Shown: positions 1-12,460 of the stretch, piece by piece | Layout of the letters: each line of letters begins with the position of its first letter | How positions within the stretch are numbered: the stretch's first letter is position 1 | Source of the DNA: Sipunculus nudus | Taxonomy: Eukaryota; Annelida; Sipuncula; Golfingiida; Sipunculidae | Length of the DNA: 64,000 nucleotides | NCBI GenBank assembly: GCA_026874595.1 | Contig: CM049316.1 | Coordinates: 40,749,695 to 40,813,694 of the forward strand | Reading direction: 5' to 3' | Position numbers and translations under genes: made by a program | Notes under the pieces: model-generated | Told to the model about the DNA's origin: nothing | What the model saw: the letters and a program-made list of their open reading frames with translations, nothing else | The model's database searches: none

Positions 1-1560
1 TAAAGTGAATGTAAATTCTCGTGCAGGCAGTTAGAGACTGATCATATTAGATAGCTCATTATTCTAACCATTCTTCCAATAGTTGAAGACCAAAACGTCC
101 ACCGGTTTGACCACTGGTGTTCCAAATAGCCGCGCATGCGCATCAGAGATTTCTGAACATCCGGTCAACATCCAGGTCCCATCTGAAATCTCAGTCGAAC
201 CAAGAGCCTTAGTAGTGCCGAGAGGAACCTATGCACCGGAAAAAGTGTTCCCGGAGGAACCCTGCTTCTAGACAGAATTTAACCAAACAAGATTATCGCA
301 TGCATTCGTTAATCGAGTGTTATCGATCCTGGAATTTCGAAACACGAAAGTAAAACGTATTTTAAGAATGGCAACGGGTCCTTTAAATAAAAAAGATAAA
401 AGACTGCTGTTAGTAAATGAAATAAGGAAGTAGTAAGACAGAAAAACGTTGGGCTTTTACGGCATTTCGTTTTTCAGAAACCAGTGCGGGAAGGCGATTG
501 ACTGTTAACTATAAATATATATTTTCAAAACAAAAATCATATGATCAGAGAACAAAATGATTATAACATGATTGTTTTGCAGAAAAAGTAAAAGAACATC
601 AGAACACAACAATTATGTATTTTCTTGAAAGAAATGTCCGAGCGGCTGAAGCTCAAAATGGGTTAAATTCTGCAGAAATTTCAAAAACATCATTTAACAA
701 CCAATTTCTAATCAAATTCAATCTACTTTGAAATATATAAAATTTGCCATATGGGGCAAAATTAATGAAAACATGTGCTCTACGAATTAATGTAATATAA
801 ATCTCGTGAGAATAAAACTAAGTTAAATCTAACTTGATTGCAAAAGAAGAGAGTTTTAGTTTCGCCGCCTGCGACTGCAGTCTGTTTCGTTTAGACAGGA
901 ATTCAATCAAGGGCACGGCATAAGAGACATTTGAAAGCCTTTTTTTTCTATATCACTTCTTTTGTGAGACAAAAGAGCGGTGAATGCAACCTGTGCCATC
1001 GTTAACAGACCAAAACATGTCAATTTCTAGAGAAGTAAATACCTTAGGGATAAACCCATCGACGTGTATCGCCCGAGGACGATTTACTGTTGTCTGCAAT
1101 ATGTACCATTGAGATTTAACATGTCTGTCCGCGAAGATACGTTCTGAATAATTGCTTTTGGCAGCTCTGTGGCATTCTCTACATTCAGGCAAGAAATGTA
1201 CCGTGCTCCCATTCAGATAACACTGTATAAAAACCCTCTTGGGATTAGGTTTATTTATTTTTAATAACGCTCCCGTATTTCAGATCCCAAGAGCACGTCG
1301 CGCAAATAGAACTCATGGCAGTAAATTATAGAGCATTAAAGTTATAAATTTGCAATTTATTTCTAAAAAAGTTAGATTCTTCCTGACATCTATTAAAATG
1401 CATTGTCTATGATCTATTTTCCTGTCACAAATTTATATCAACCTAGAAGCCACAATCGTCTAAACAATGCTTAGCCTTAGAATATTTTTACAACAGAAGG
1501 ACCTGAAACATGCATGATTTATATGACTCATTCTGTTCGTGGGTTTTCTGTTTGACGAGT
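1..1560. other. Unassigned non-coding DNA
   Basis: AT-rich single-copy-looking sequence. Both strands hold only short open frames (the longest about 80 codons) with no recognisable motif. I see no tandem structure, inverted termini or RNA gene here. Confidence 0.5.
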
Positions 1561-1679
1561 TTGTTTGTTTAAAACCTCGAAAGCATCCACGCCTGTTTGA
1601 GACACCAGAAGCATTTTTTGATAGTGCGCATATTTAATCTTGAGATGCCAACAGCACCAGTAACAGTAACAGTATCTGG

Positions 1680-2600
1680 ATGGGATTTTTGAGACATGAA
1701 CAGTTGTGTTGTTTGAGAGGCAAGCAGTGTGAGTTGCATTTTAGGATGTTTTGTGAAACTTTGAGAGCACCAGTTATTGGGACGTATTTTAGACGTGATC
1801 AACGTCCGATACAACGATGTGTTTTTGTTATACGTGAATGGGGCGTGTATCTGTGAGACGTGAACAGAGCGTGTATTTGTGAGACGAACAGGGTATCTTT
1901 TCATGAAACGTGAAAAGGGCTTTTTTTTGTGCGACATGTACAAAGAGTGTGTTTATCAGATGTGACCAGGACGTGTTTTTTTAGGAGTGAACATAGCGTG
2001 TATTTATGAGACGTGAATGAACAGGGCATGTATTTGTTAGACATGAACAAGGCGTGTATTTGTGCGACGTGAACAACTGAACATAGCGTGGATTTCATAG
2101 ACAGGAAGGAGCGTCTCTCAGTGAGACCTGTACAGTGCGTGTTTTCATGAGACGTGAACAGGGCGTCTTTTTGTGCGAAATGAACAGGGGTCTTTGTGAG
2201 ACGTGACATGGCGTCTTTTTTATGAGAAATGAATAGTGCGTTTTTGTGAGACGTGAACAATGCGTCTTTTTGTGAGAAATGAACAGTGTGTCTACGTGAG
2301 ATGTGAATAGGGCGTCTTTTCGTGAGAAATTAACAGGGTGTCTTCATGAGACGTGAACAGGGCGTCTTTTTGTGAGAAAAGAATAGGATGTCTTCGTGAG
2401 ACGTAACAGGGCGTCTTTTTGTGAGAAATAAATAGTGTCTTCGTGAGATATGAATAGGGCGTCTTTTAATGAGACTTGAACCGCGCCCGTTACAGGACTT
2501 TGAGAAACAGTATAGGAGCGTGCATGAGAGATGTAAATTGAACTGTTATTTTGAGACGTGAATGAGGCGCGTATTTGTGAGGCGTGAAGAACGACGGTGA
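1680..2600. repeat. 26-bp degenerate minisatellite (about 51-bp dimer)
   Basis: Two alternating subunits are visible, GTGAGACGTGAACAGGGCGT and GTGAGAAATGAACAGGGTGT, each followed by a short TC(T)n segment and each 24-26 bp long. They form dimers of about 51 bp that are clearest between 1850 and 2480. Flanking copies are more decayed. The minus strand stays open for 96-124 codons in several frames because the unit has few stops there; this is a by-product of the repeat and not evidence of a gene. Confidence 0.85.
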
Positions 2601-2639
2601 TTCGTGACTTAATAGCGCGAGCGACCCCCTTCACATATC

Positions 2640-2712
2640 CATTTCCCGGACGTACTTTGGCATTTCCCTACGTATACTTTGACATTTCCCGCGACGTACT
2701 TTGACACAGCCA
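2640..2712. repeat. Three short tandem copies of CGTACTTTGACATTTCCC
   Basis: The motif CGTACTTTGGCATTTCCC recurs three times at about 20-23 bp spacing, the third copy being partial. It lies directly downstream of the larger 26-bp array but is unrelated to it in sequence. Confidence 0.6.
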
Positions 2713-2719
2713 CGTGCCG

Positions 2720-5365
2720 GTGTTAGATCGTTAATGGACACGTATGCACTGCTAAATGTAAAATGCTTCTGTTTGACCTGTCGCTGATTGAAATGGACAC
2801 CATAAAAGCAGCCCGTCCGAACGCAATAAAGATCAAGGCATTTCTACAATATACATACCGAGCCCAATACAGCACCGGCGACCGTAAGAATAAATTGGCC
2901 TGAGGCCCCGTACCCCCATACGTGAGGCCTTATCTAAATCATAACTAGTGGAGTTGGCATTATGCCTAGTTGGCCGGGGAAATGGTCGACAAATTTGTCC
3001 TTGGTGGTCACTGATTACCACTTGCATTCAAAGACCGCTACTTTGACAAACATTGCATTTGTCCTGAGGATCTTTATACGGCATTGATGTTATACCGGTC
3101 AAAGGATCCGGTGCTGCCCGAGGTTATATAAACGGACAGGACAATGATAATCGCTTAACGTGGCCGTAATGGAGGATGTTATATTGAGTGTTTCGCATAT
3201 AGCATTAGTTGTTTGATTAGTTCTCGTTCTACAAGCATTTTCACATTCAATAATGCATTTATAAACAAGACTCAGTTCCGATACGAAAACGCATTTTTAA
3301 ATTTATGGGATTTCTATATGATTCCATAAAAGATGCCATTGTTGATTAATAATATATCAAAGCGGAACTATAACCATTAACAAGTTGATTCAGTGAGACA
3401 TTAGATAATTGTGTGCTGAGGTGTTGTTTCATAGTTGTCTTTACTGCATCTACTTATACCAGTACAACGGTTTAGCTAAGATATTTACAGAAGTGTGCAT
3501 TTTGTGATTAAAGCATGACATTTTAAGGAATGACAGGTTATAACGTAAGCGTCATTTTAAGTTCCAGAGGCATATCAGAAATGACCTTGAAAGGTCACTG
3601 GTCATGCGCAGTAAAACAATTTCTAAATTAAATATTTAAACTCAGCTTAAAAAAAGATTTAATTAAAATGATAGGTAACAAACAGGACATGTGAGAAACA
3701 ATGTTTATCGCCTGAGTATGCATATTTGAAAATGACCTTTCTGAACTTTGACCGCCATACAAGGGACTAACCAGTTATGCTTTTTATGATAATAACATCA
3801 ACCTAGCATATTACTTTTTGAGTTATTTGTTTTATAAATTGGTTACCCTGCAATATATCTTAAACGTGCATTTTTTTTTTACTATTGGACTTCGGAAACT
3901 GGATTCTGACCAAGAATATGATAGTTCAGGTGGACTGTAGATGATTTTAATGTAAAGAGATGTCGTTTTACTACACCCCCGTGTAAAGCATCATGCAACT
4001 TACCTTAAACCTGCAGTCAAAAGTGTATGTTCATTGAGTTTATAGACTCTTGTTAAATATTGAGAAAGCGGTGCAATTAATGACAAATAAAAGGTCAGAT
4101 CAGTCAATAAAAATAAAAATGAAAGTCCTATTCCGGGATAGAATTAAACACCTTGCCGCCATTTTTGCTGGCCTTGACCTCGCTCAGCGCCACCTGAGGG
4201 GGGAACGAACTTCCTGAGCTGATTAAGTTTTTTTCTTAATAACGTAAAGTAACATGTTCAACTTCGTCTACAAGGGCGCGTATAGGAATCTTAAAACGAA
4301 CACGCAACCCTGATATTGTCTGATCAGAATTGTTTAAGGATGGGCAACATTCCTCTGCAAAGGTGACACAGAATATCCGTAATGTCTTAAGCAGCTAAGT
4401 TTAAGCAGTGAAGAATTTGACAATACTTCAATTAAATATTAAAATGAGTACCTCGGCAAAATAATTCAGCTTTCATAGATTTGAAATGAGCAAATCCCAT
4501 TGAAAACCTTATTACTCTGTCAAAAGGGGTTTACATGCTGACTGCATTTATCAGATTCGACTTGTTTGTGTCTGTATGATAAGGGTTATGCCCAAAATTA
4601 TGCTCAAGTGGTGCTCGTTACAAATGAAACTATGTAATGAGTACTATTTGCAGGTAATAAAACCCTTATAAAACACCTGATACCATTTGATCAGTTATGT
4701 CACCAAAAATGTCAAATGTGAATGCTAAATCTCACACCGATTCTGTCTTCCTTGTGTTCCTCCAAAATTCACGACTTATCTTATTTCCTTCATTTCAAGA
4801 AAAGGCAACATTAAAAATTTTGTTTTCTCGAATTCCAGACTCCCCTGAACACAAAAGACATGCTCAGCCAACGTATGTAGCTATGAAATCTCAATGGATC
4901 TCGTTATTTTTTACAAAATGTCAAGGACCGAATAAATTTGCAAGGACCTTTGCGTGCCGCACGAACATTTCCATAGTTAATCTGCCCACAAAAGATATAT
5001 ATTTTTTCATACTGTTCCGTGGCCTGGCCAGCTGTTCCGCTGTTGCCTCTGATATTGGTCAGGGATGTTGTCGATAGCCAGCTGGTCAAAGACCTACACC
5101 AGGGGGTCTGAGGCGAAGACTAAACAAAACTAGCACGCACGCCAGTGTAAACGGTGATTTAAGTCCGAATTGTGAAACAGACACAACCTGTGAACGAAGC
5201 CAGGCTCCCCTTTGCTGGTCATTGAATCCTAATAGAAATTCTGTCCCAATAACATGAGTGAATAAATATGTGAATGAATAAATAAGTTAACACACAGAAT
5301 CTTAAAGGGGCTTATTCCGATATGTTACGCCTATTAACTAAAGATAATCGATTGAACCTTTCATA
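2720..5365. other. Unassigned non-coding DNA
   Basis: No convincing coding frame is present. A 126-codon open frame at 4697-5077 has no recognisable domain and is overlapped by an antisense frame. A perfect inverted motif TGACCTTGAAAGGTCA sits at 3580-3595; it looks like an everted pair of nuclear-receptor half-sites, but a single occurrence could be chance. Confidence 0.45.
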
Positions 5366-5368
5366 AGC

Positions 5369-6550
5369 AAGTAACCCATGGGTCATGACGCTCGAGTGAC
5401 TTGAACAGCCTGTAATTTTAGAGATTTAAGAGTGCTAAATCACATAAAAAACAGCCGTTACTTGCAAGATATATGTCACAGTGACCTAATTGGTGGTATG
5501 CAAGGAGATTTCCTAGATATAAAGTAAAAAGTTTCTAGGTCAATCGGTTACGATTTGTGCCTTGTTATATATACAACAAGTGGTCAAAGCTAATTTCTGA
5601 GTGCAAAAATGTTGAAAATTGCAGTTGTGTCTGCAATAGTTCAAAAGGACAGGATGGACTGATTTGCTTCATTTTTTGCATAGACTTTTATTTGTGCAGC
5701 TAATGCAAAATGTTTAAGTTTTACTGTTAATCGAGTGCAAAATGTATAATTTGCATCCCACAACACGTACGCAAGTCTGATTTTCTGAGTGCTAGAAACA
5801 CATAAAAACAGGCATAACTGGCAATTTATATATCAAAGTGACCTTTTTTTTTGTGTGCGAGGAGACTTACAAAGGACCTACCTGGATAATAATTAACAAG
5901 TTTCTAGGTGAAGCAGTTACGATTTGCGCCTTGTTATACAAAAAAGTTGTCAGACCTAATTTCTGAGTACAAAAAATACAATAAACATACGATTTAAAAA
6001 TAAAGAAAATGTAGGTAGCGCCGCAAGTCTTCCGCAGCTCAAGGGTTTTCTATGATCAATAAGCCTGCTGAATTTAAAAAAAAGATCCATACAATTGAGA
6101 TATTTTACCTAAAATATTAATTCAGCTGTAAATGTTAAAATTTGTCAATTGTTTCTGCAAGAGTACCGAAGAATGGGATGGGCTGATTTTCTACATTTTT
6201 GCATGGTTACATTGTTTTATGTGCAGCTGATGTAGAATGTTTTGTTTTTAGTGTTGAGTGCAAAACTTATGTTTGCAGCCCACAACACTAACACAAGTCT
6301 GATTTTCTAAGTGCTAAAACACCTAAAAACACGTAACTCGAAAAATATAGGTCACAGTGATATTAATTTTGGTATGCAAAGAGATTTACCAAGGATCTAG
6401 TTTGATATCAAGTAAGACGTTTCTAGGTCTAACGGTTACGATTTGTGCCATGTTAAATGACGGAGGGACGGACAGCCGGACAGACGACCAGACGTAAGAC
6501 CGACACAGTGTGATTACTGTAGTTCCGATGACCTATGGTCGGCTGAGCTC
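5369..6550. repeat. Dispersed repeat family A, about three diverged tandem units
   Basis: Units share the blocks ACATAAAAACA..., a 'tatgcaaggagattt' block and TTTCTAGGTCAATCGGTTAC followed by GATTTGTGCC. They start near 5442, 5800 and 6321. The left edge has CCCATGGGTCATGACGCT, which recurs at 28364. The right edge ends in repeated GGACGGACAG-type pentamers and then GACCTATGGTCGGCTGAGCTC-like sequence. The same GGTTACGATTTGTGCC block recurs at 28.5-29.7 kb, so this is a genome-dispersed family. Likely a tandemly amplified non-autonomous element of unknown class. Confidence 0.7.
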
Positions 6551-7412
6551 AAACAGGCCAGAAAACCGTACACAGGCTGTTTATATCGTTTATATCTTCG
6601 TGTTTAAAACTTCTGGGGCCTACTTAAACAATCCAAACACCTTGAATAAGGACATCTGGCAGCAACCTTGACTAACCAGAGTTGCCTGATTAACTTTCGC
6701 ACATGAAACTAACCATCTTAGGTAACATGGTTTCCCCATTTGTCAAAATTGCTGTGTTTCCCTACAGCATGTAGAAAAACAAGTTTACCCATACATCAGA
6801 GAGAATTACCTATAGTTCATAAATATGTACGCAAAGTAAGATAGAAATCACATAAATTCTATAGGTGAACAGCTGGTTTTAACTAGCAAGTAAACAAAAA
6901 TGCAGTTCAGCCAGACGTAACACGTCTCGACTACTGGTCACTGTTTGACTCTTCACAATATTCCATTATACAGGCATTATCATCCAATAGATATATATTT
7001 AATAACTCATCATACCTCATATGACATATGGCACACTTCAATACATACGATAAATTGAATATAAAAATAATATTGATGGTATGAATATTGTTAAAAAATG
7101 CTTGCATTGTCAAATATCAGCCCCTCCTAGTAGAACCTGCGCTGAGCGCAAAGTTTGTCTCTTGTGTTCGGGTCCAGTGAGCCACCACTGTCAGTTTGTC
7201 ACAAAAAATACAGGTATACCTTGCCTTTAAAGATATGATAGCTTTTTGCTGCTTGCTGGAAATCTTCGATTTCGGAAAGCAGGTTGATCAGTCGCTGATG
7301 TCTGTTTGTCTGTTCCCTCTCTAAAGGTCGCAATTTGGCAGCGATCGCTTTCAATCTTACACAGCTGATGGAAAATTTAAAATGACAGAAGCCTATTGTT
7401 TTTGGTCAATAT

Positions 7413-7437
7413 AGGTCAAAGGTCAAGGTGAAGGTCA
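7413..7437 (+). promoter_or_regulatory. Cluster of four nuclear-receptor-like half-sites
   Basis: AGGTCA-A-AGGTCA (a DR1 arrangement) is followed without gap by AGGTGA and AGGTCA. This matches the consensus half-site of nuclear receptors. The same AAGGTCA-rich wording appears in dispersed repeats at 54.1 and 59.2 kb, so it may be repeat-derived and not a functional site. Confidence 0.3.
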
Positions 7438-7749
7438 TAAAAAATATACAAAACGATTTGTCCTAAATATCTGTGTTACCATTAGTCGTTTCTACTTCAA
7501 CAGTAGCCCATTTTAATCGTCATTCCAAGGCCTGCCTTCTGGTGTGTAGCTTACTCAATTTGCTGTAACCATGGTAACGCATTTTCTGGGAAAAGTGGTC
7601 TTATTATTCTAACTTTGTCAGTTTTAAAGTTACAGAGGTCTAGATTTTTGCATTAGGTAGCATTTGATTAGTACTAAAAGGTTGCATTACAAGTCTCGCA
7701 ATATCTCGTATAATATCTCGTCAAACGAGATATTTCGCAATTTCATTCA

Positions 7750-9060
7750 TATTGCCCGGGAGGCCACAGTGTTGCAGGAATCTTTTTAAACTGACATATC
7801 TTAAGTCCTACACAAGTATCTCGAAATGGTTCTCATTTTTTTAATACGGCCCCCTAGGGGGCGCTGGATGCACACCTCCTCAACATATCATGTTTTGGCC
7901 ATTTTATATAATATTATAAGCCTCAATTACATAAACTATAGCTAATTTTCTTTCTTTGAGTCTTCTCAATAATCAGCTTTAGTCATCTTGTTACAATCTT
8001 ATGTCACTTTGTCAGTTTGTCTGTCTGTTAGTCAGTTGTCCTCAAATTCGTCTGCTTGCTCTTGCGTCTCACATGTAGCATTCTATAGGCCACAATTTTG
8101 AAAAAAATCCTTTTCGAACATATTATGTTTTACACTAATATCTCGAAAGGGGTTTTTTTATTTTCCGGATATGGCCACTAGGGGGCGCTGCACACGGCCT
8201 CCCCGTTATATCATTCTTTGGCCATATCTCCTTAACTATAAACCTGAATTACAGAAACTATGGTATATTTTTATCCACTTGGTCTTTTCCATAGCCTTAG
8301 TTAGTCATCTGCTCTTTTTCATGTATAACCTTGTCAGTATGTCTTTCTGTTTGTCAGTTGTCCTCAAATTCGCCTGTTTGCTGGTTCTTGCGTCTCACAT
8401 ATAGCATTCTACAAGCCACAGTTTTGAAAGAATCTTTTTGGAACTAGTACATATTATGTTTTACGCTGATATCTCGGAACTTGTTTTTCATTTTCCAGGT
8501 ATGGCCGCTAGGGGGCGCACACTCGACCCTCACCTACATATCATTTTTTGTCATATCTCCATGACTATAAACCTCAAGTACAGAAACTATGGCTTATTTT
8601 CTTCCTCTGGTTCTTCTTAATAACCTGGGTAAGTCAACTGGTCTCATTCTCGTGTCACTTATTCAGTATGTCTGTCTGTTTGTCAGTTTTCCTCAAATTC
8701 GCCTGCTTGCTGATTCTTCCATCTCTCATTTGGCATTCAAAAGGCCAGAGATTTGGAGGAATCCTTTTAAAATTGGGACATCTTTTGCTATACACTAATA
8801 TCACGAAACGCATTTGTCGTCTTCAGGAAATGTCCGCTAGAGTTCGCTGCATTCGAGCAACCCCAATAAAATATTATTTTGCCATATTTCCAAAACTACT
8901 TCCTCCCATGCTTCTCCAAAACCAGGTGAAGTCATCTGGTTTCAATCTTGTCTCAAATTGTCAGTATGTCTGTCTGTTCATCATTTGTTGTCAGCTTTGT
9001 CTGCCTGCTTGTTCTTTTGTCTAATATGTCATTCTACGTGGCACAACTTCTCAGCAATGG
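7750..9060. repeat. About 325-bp tandem repeat, four copies plus a partial fifth
   Basis: Each unit contains, in order: GGCCACAGTTTTG with an AATCCTTTT block, TATCTCGAAA, a (C/T)TAGGGGGCGCT core, CATATCTCCATAACTATAAACC-like sequence, and TCTGTCTGTTTGTCAGTTGTCC with CTCAAATTCGCC. The CTAGGGGGCGC cores lie at 7854, 8178, 8508 and (degenerate) 8837, spaced 324, 330 and 329 bp. Overlapping open frames of up to 158 codons between 8171 and 9250 are translated repeat with 'SVCLSV' periodicity and have no domain support. The right edge merges into CGATCGACCTATGGTCGTC, similar to the end of family A at 6526-6534. Confidence 0.8.
8172..8190 (+). promoter_or_regulatory. CTCF-like motif in repeat unit 2
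   Basis: TGGCCACTAGGGGGCGCTG matches the well-known animal CTCF consensus (CCACNAGGGGGCGCTA-like) almost completely. The equivalent positions in unit 1 (7849-7867), unit 3 (8502-8520) and unit 4 (8831-8849) are progressively less perfect. Motif match only; no binding is shown. Confidence 0.4.
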
Positions 9061-10620
9061 CCCTGAGAATCATTCCATTGATAGAAAACCGACAGTATCT
9101 TCTATCTGTCCGTCTGTCAATCATTTCAATTTCCGGCAAGCGATCGACCTATGGTCGTCTAGTTTTGTTTTTACTTTTATCATTTAAAATATTACAAATA
9201 CCATATTATTGGTCGACCCGAACACTTGGTGTTAGTCGGTACTTATAGATGTCGCACCTTGGCGGAAGGGTTCTATTAAATAAAAAGAATGAAGAATGTG
9301 TTGCATAAGGGTTTTGAATTGGTTACTGTTCGTCACTATCATCTCACTTTTTTATCCGTGACCTTTAGTGTTCATTACCGAAACAATTATTTTATGCACA
9401 ATTTTGAAAACCACAAACCTGTGCTTTTATATGGGGATATGCTTAGTGAGTATCTAGTTTTACGATTTCTCTCACCCTTGCTTCATTTAATGGGACGGCT
9501 AGGAAAATAACCTATTACCGTGAATGATATAGTGTAGCGCATAAAATATACATTTGATTACTCATAAATTCCCAGGTTTTGATTCCCACATAAGAATCAA
9601 ATATAAGAATGTGACAGTTTTGATGAAAAAATAAAGCTGAGACACTATTCTAATACTGTTTTGCTGTTGTAAGGGATTAAAGGTTCGTGTTAGCTAATGG
9701 ACGCCGGAAGTATCGTTTGATACACTGAGTATACATTTCACTGTAGCGTATATAAACCTAATGAACATTTTTGCTAAAATCAGACACAGTGACAGGGTCT
9801 GACTTTTTACGCTGGCCTGGTTTCTTTTCAGTTGATGGATGGGTGTCGCCGTCTCGTAACCCATTTTCCAGTTTACACGATGTAACTGAACCATAAGAAT
9901 GTTACATTAAGATTCTCTTTTCTTCATCATCAATCATCTATACATCCTAGCTTTCAAGTCCTTCTCTCGTTATTGCGTCAGTGCAGATACAGCTTCTCAA
10001 AGACAGAGTTTTACTTGAAGCTCACCTGATTTGAGTAACCCCAGGGTAATTGTGTCGAGAGGGCTTTGTACAGCTAGGCCCGGCATTATTGTTACACATC
10101 AAACATTTTTCTTAATGGTGTTTTTAAATACTACGAAAGGGTCTAAAAAGGGCAGGGTAGAAATACTGATTTCAGTTAGATAATTCGGTGGCGAAATATG
10201 AAAAGTTTTCAAAGTGACATGTTATGTGTTCGAGAACACGGACAATAAACACGTTAGTGTGCTAACCTATTTTATTACGGACTCATTAATGAAAATAAAT
10301 AATAAATACCCCCCGTAGAACTTTTAAAAGAAAAGATACGGAGCAGCATTAACAGTGTGTCAAACTAAAATTGTTTTATATATAGCATTTCAATTTTGTA
10401 GTGCGTGCCACTAAGACAGGGGCGCCAACTTGTTTTGCACTTTTGAACTGTGAAAATTTGTAAATAAAAATCCCACATTACCTTCAAAATGTTTTCACGG
10501 TTAGGCCATTAACCTGATTTTTTAAAATTTGAAATAAGTACCGTAAAATCGCGTACATGTAAATACATCTAAAGAGCCAGCAAACGTTTTTCGTCTTGTC
10601 GGACCGAACATGTTATCACA
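9060..10620. other. Unassigned non-coding DNA
   Basis: No coding frame above 100 codons, no tandem repeat and no inverted termini were seen. The sequence is AT-rich and apparently single copy. Confidence 0.45.
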
Positions 10621-10624
10621 GTCG

Positions 10625-10935
10625 ACGTGTTAGCCGATTGGTGGTACTCTAGAGATCTTGTTATCGTGGCTTTTGTGTTATCAGGTAGGTCGTGTTATCG
10701 GGTGTGGCCGTGTTAACGGCGAGGTCGTGTTATCGGGGAGGTCGTGTTATCGGGGAAGTCGTGTTATCGCGGAGATTATGTTATTTGGGAGGTCGGGTTA
10801 TCTGGTAGGACAGGTTATCATAAAGGTGAAGTTATCCAGATGTTGGTGGTATCCGGGAGATATAGTTATAGCAGGTTGTATTTAGCGGGTATAATTGATA
10901 TATAAGCAGGGAGGTCGTGATAGTAGGGTTGTAGT
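10625..10935. repeat. About 17-bp degenerate GT-rich minisatellite
   Basis: The unit GTCGTGTTATCGGGGAG is clearest at 10689-10775 and decays on both sides into GT(A/T)GG-rich copies such as 'gtcgggttatctggtag' and 'gttgtagtttgtcggg'. A 75-codon open frame runs through it and is a product of the repeat. Confidence 0.8.
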
Positions 10936-11169
10936 TTGTCGGGATTGTTAGACTGGGTATTGGATGTGTGTACAATACTGCACCACCTGTAATGCTACTA
11001 GTCCTTCAATGCGTTAAAGCTGTATAATTGTCTATATAGTATGTTCGCATTAAGAAGCGGCCTTTCGGTGAGCGTTTGCATGTCATATGTAAGAAATAAT
11101 CACGATAGCAGCGTTGGCGGATTCCTTGTGCTCAACGGCCTCATCATTATCTCTTGATTCATTGAAAAG

Positions 11170-11171
<2 letters not shown>

Positions 11172-11220
<49 letters not shown>
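11172..11220. repeat. (TC)n microsatellite
   Basis: An almost perfect TC dinucleotide run of about 49 bp with a single TTT interruption near its right end. Confidence 0.97.
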
Positions 11221-11519
11221 TATCTCGCCACCGTACAGTGGCAATGTTATATCACTCAGTTGAATATTTTTGCCTGTTTGCACCTTGCCTATGTTACACC
11301 TAAATAGATATTTTAATGTAATCTAAAGAAAATTTATGTTATCACAGGGTTTACCTTTTATATGCATTATTTTGCTAAAATCATTAGAAATTTACAAACA
11401 TTGCATACAGGTTTACTTTCACAGTTTGATTTAGAGACCTTAGATTAATTAAAGAAATCACTCAAATTCAATTTCCATAATTGGAATCAAACCAAATTTT
11501 GACAAGCATTTTTGCAAAG

Positions 11520-11670
11520 TTTTAATGGGTTCATTGCCCCTAGGCATCTTTACACGTGGCTAATTACAGCAAGACCGGTGAAAGCGGGTTTATCAATATT
11601 CAATCATGGCTAATTAACCGCAGTGAGATGAAAGGCAATGCTGCATTGTAATTAGCGTGTTATTCTTAGT
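11520..11670. promoter_or_regulatory. Candidate regulatory block with homeodomain cores
   Basis: A repeat-free stretch with three closely spaced TAATTA/TAATTAG-type cores (11562, 11611 and 11650) and a CAATATTCAATCATGG segment. Composition is more balanced than its flanks. Candidate only, with no comparative evidence. Confidence 0.2.
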
Positions 11671-12380
11671 TTGACCTGTTCTTAAAGTGCCTTCAATAAC
11701 AACTTTCTGTCCTGTTGTCGTAAAACGGGGTCAGTGTCCTGATCGGTTTATGTTGGGGTTGTCGGATAGTCATGAACTACACTATTATAAAAAAAATGTT
11801 CTAGGTAGACAAGAATCAAATAAAATGCTCCCCATGGTGAAATTGTATTCTCCATACGAAGTGGTTTTACGCTACATACGTTCTATAATTCCTTTACATT
11901 AACCACTGCTTGCTATACGTGAGCCGGTTTCCACTATTAGCTACTTGGGAAATTATAAAAGAATGCTCAAACTGATGAAAGCGGGGTGTCGTGGGTTTCA
12001 AAATTGCACAATATTTGCAAGAATATACTTATTCTCCTTATATAATGTTCACAACTCTTATACTCTAGACATCAATGAGTGAGTTTTTAGGTACTCCGAC
12101 TCTGAGGTCAAGACTCGAGGTCGAGTTCATCTTTAAAATAAATCCTCACATAAGTTCTGTCGTTCATTTCGATTACATACTACTAATATGTACAGGTGTA
12201 TATTAATTCAAGAGAATTTAAGAAAAGGTTTATTTTCTATAACTTATTTATGTACGTTGTACCTTTAACGAAGGTATTATACAAACCGTATTAGTGCCGA
12301 TGCAATAACCTCACTTTGGCCCCTCGAGTGAGATCACAATATCATAAATGTTTGTTCATACATATCAGAGTAAGTAAGTA

Positions 12381-12389
<9 letters not shown>

Positions 12390-12457
<68 letters not shown>
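12390..12457. repeat. (TA)n microsatellite
   Basis: An uninterrupted TA run of about 68 bp, preceded by GTAAGTAAGTAAGTATGTGTG. It causes an apparent run of alternating I/Y in a minus-strand open frame. Confidence 0.97.

Positions 12458-12459
<2 letters not shown>

Positions 12460-12460
<1 letters not shown>

Noticed and set aside
1569-2260. His/Cys-containing minus-strand frames resembling degenerate zinc fingers (TSHKYTLC cycles)
   Set aside because: Spacing does not follow C2H2 geometry; the cycle follows the 26-bp DNA repeat.
3580-3595. TGACCTTGAAAGGTCA as a hormone response element
   Set aside because: A single occurrence with no other support; such motifs also arise in AAGGTCA-type repeats.
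8171-9250. Serine/cysteine-rich open frames of 77-158 codons
   Set aside because: They are translations of the 325-bp tandem repeat.
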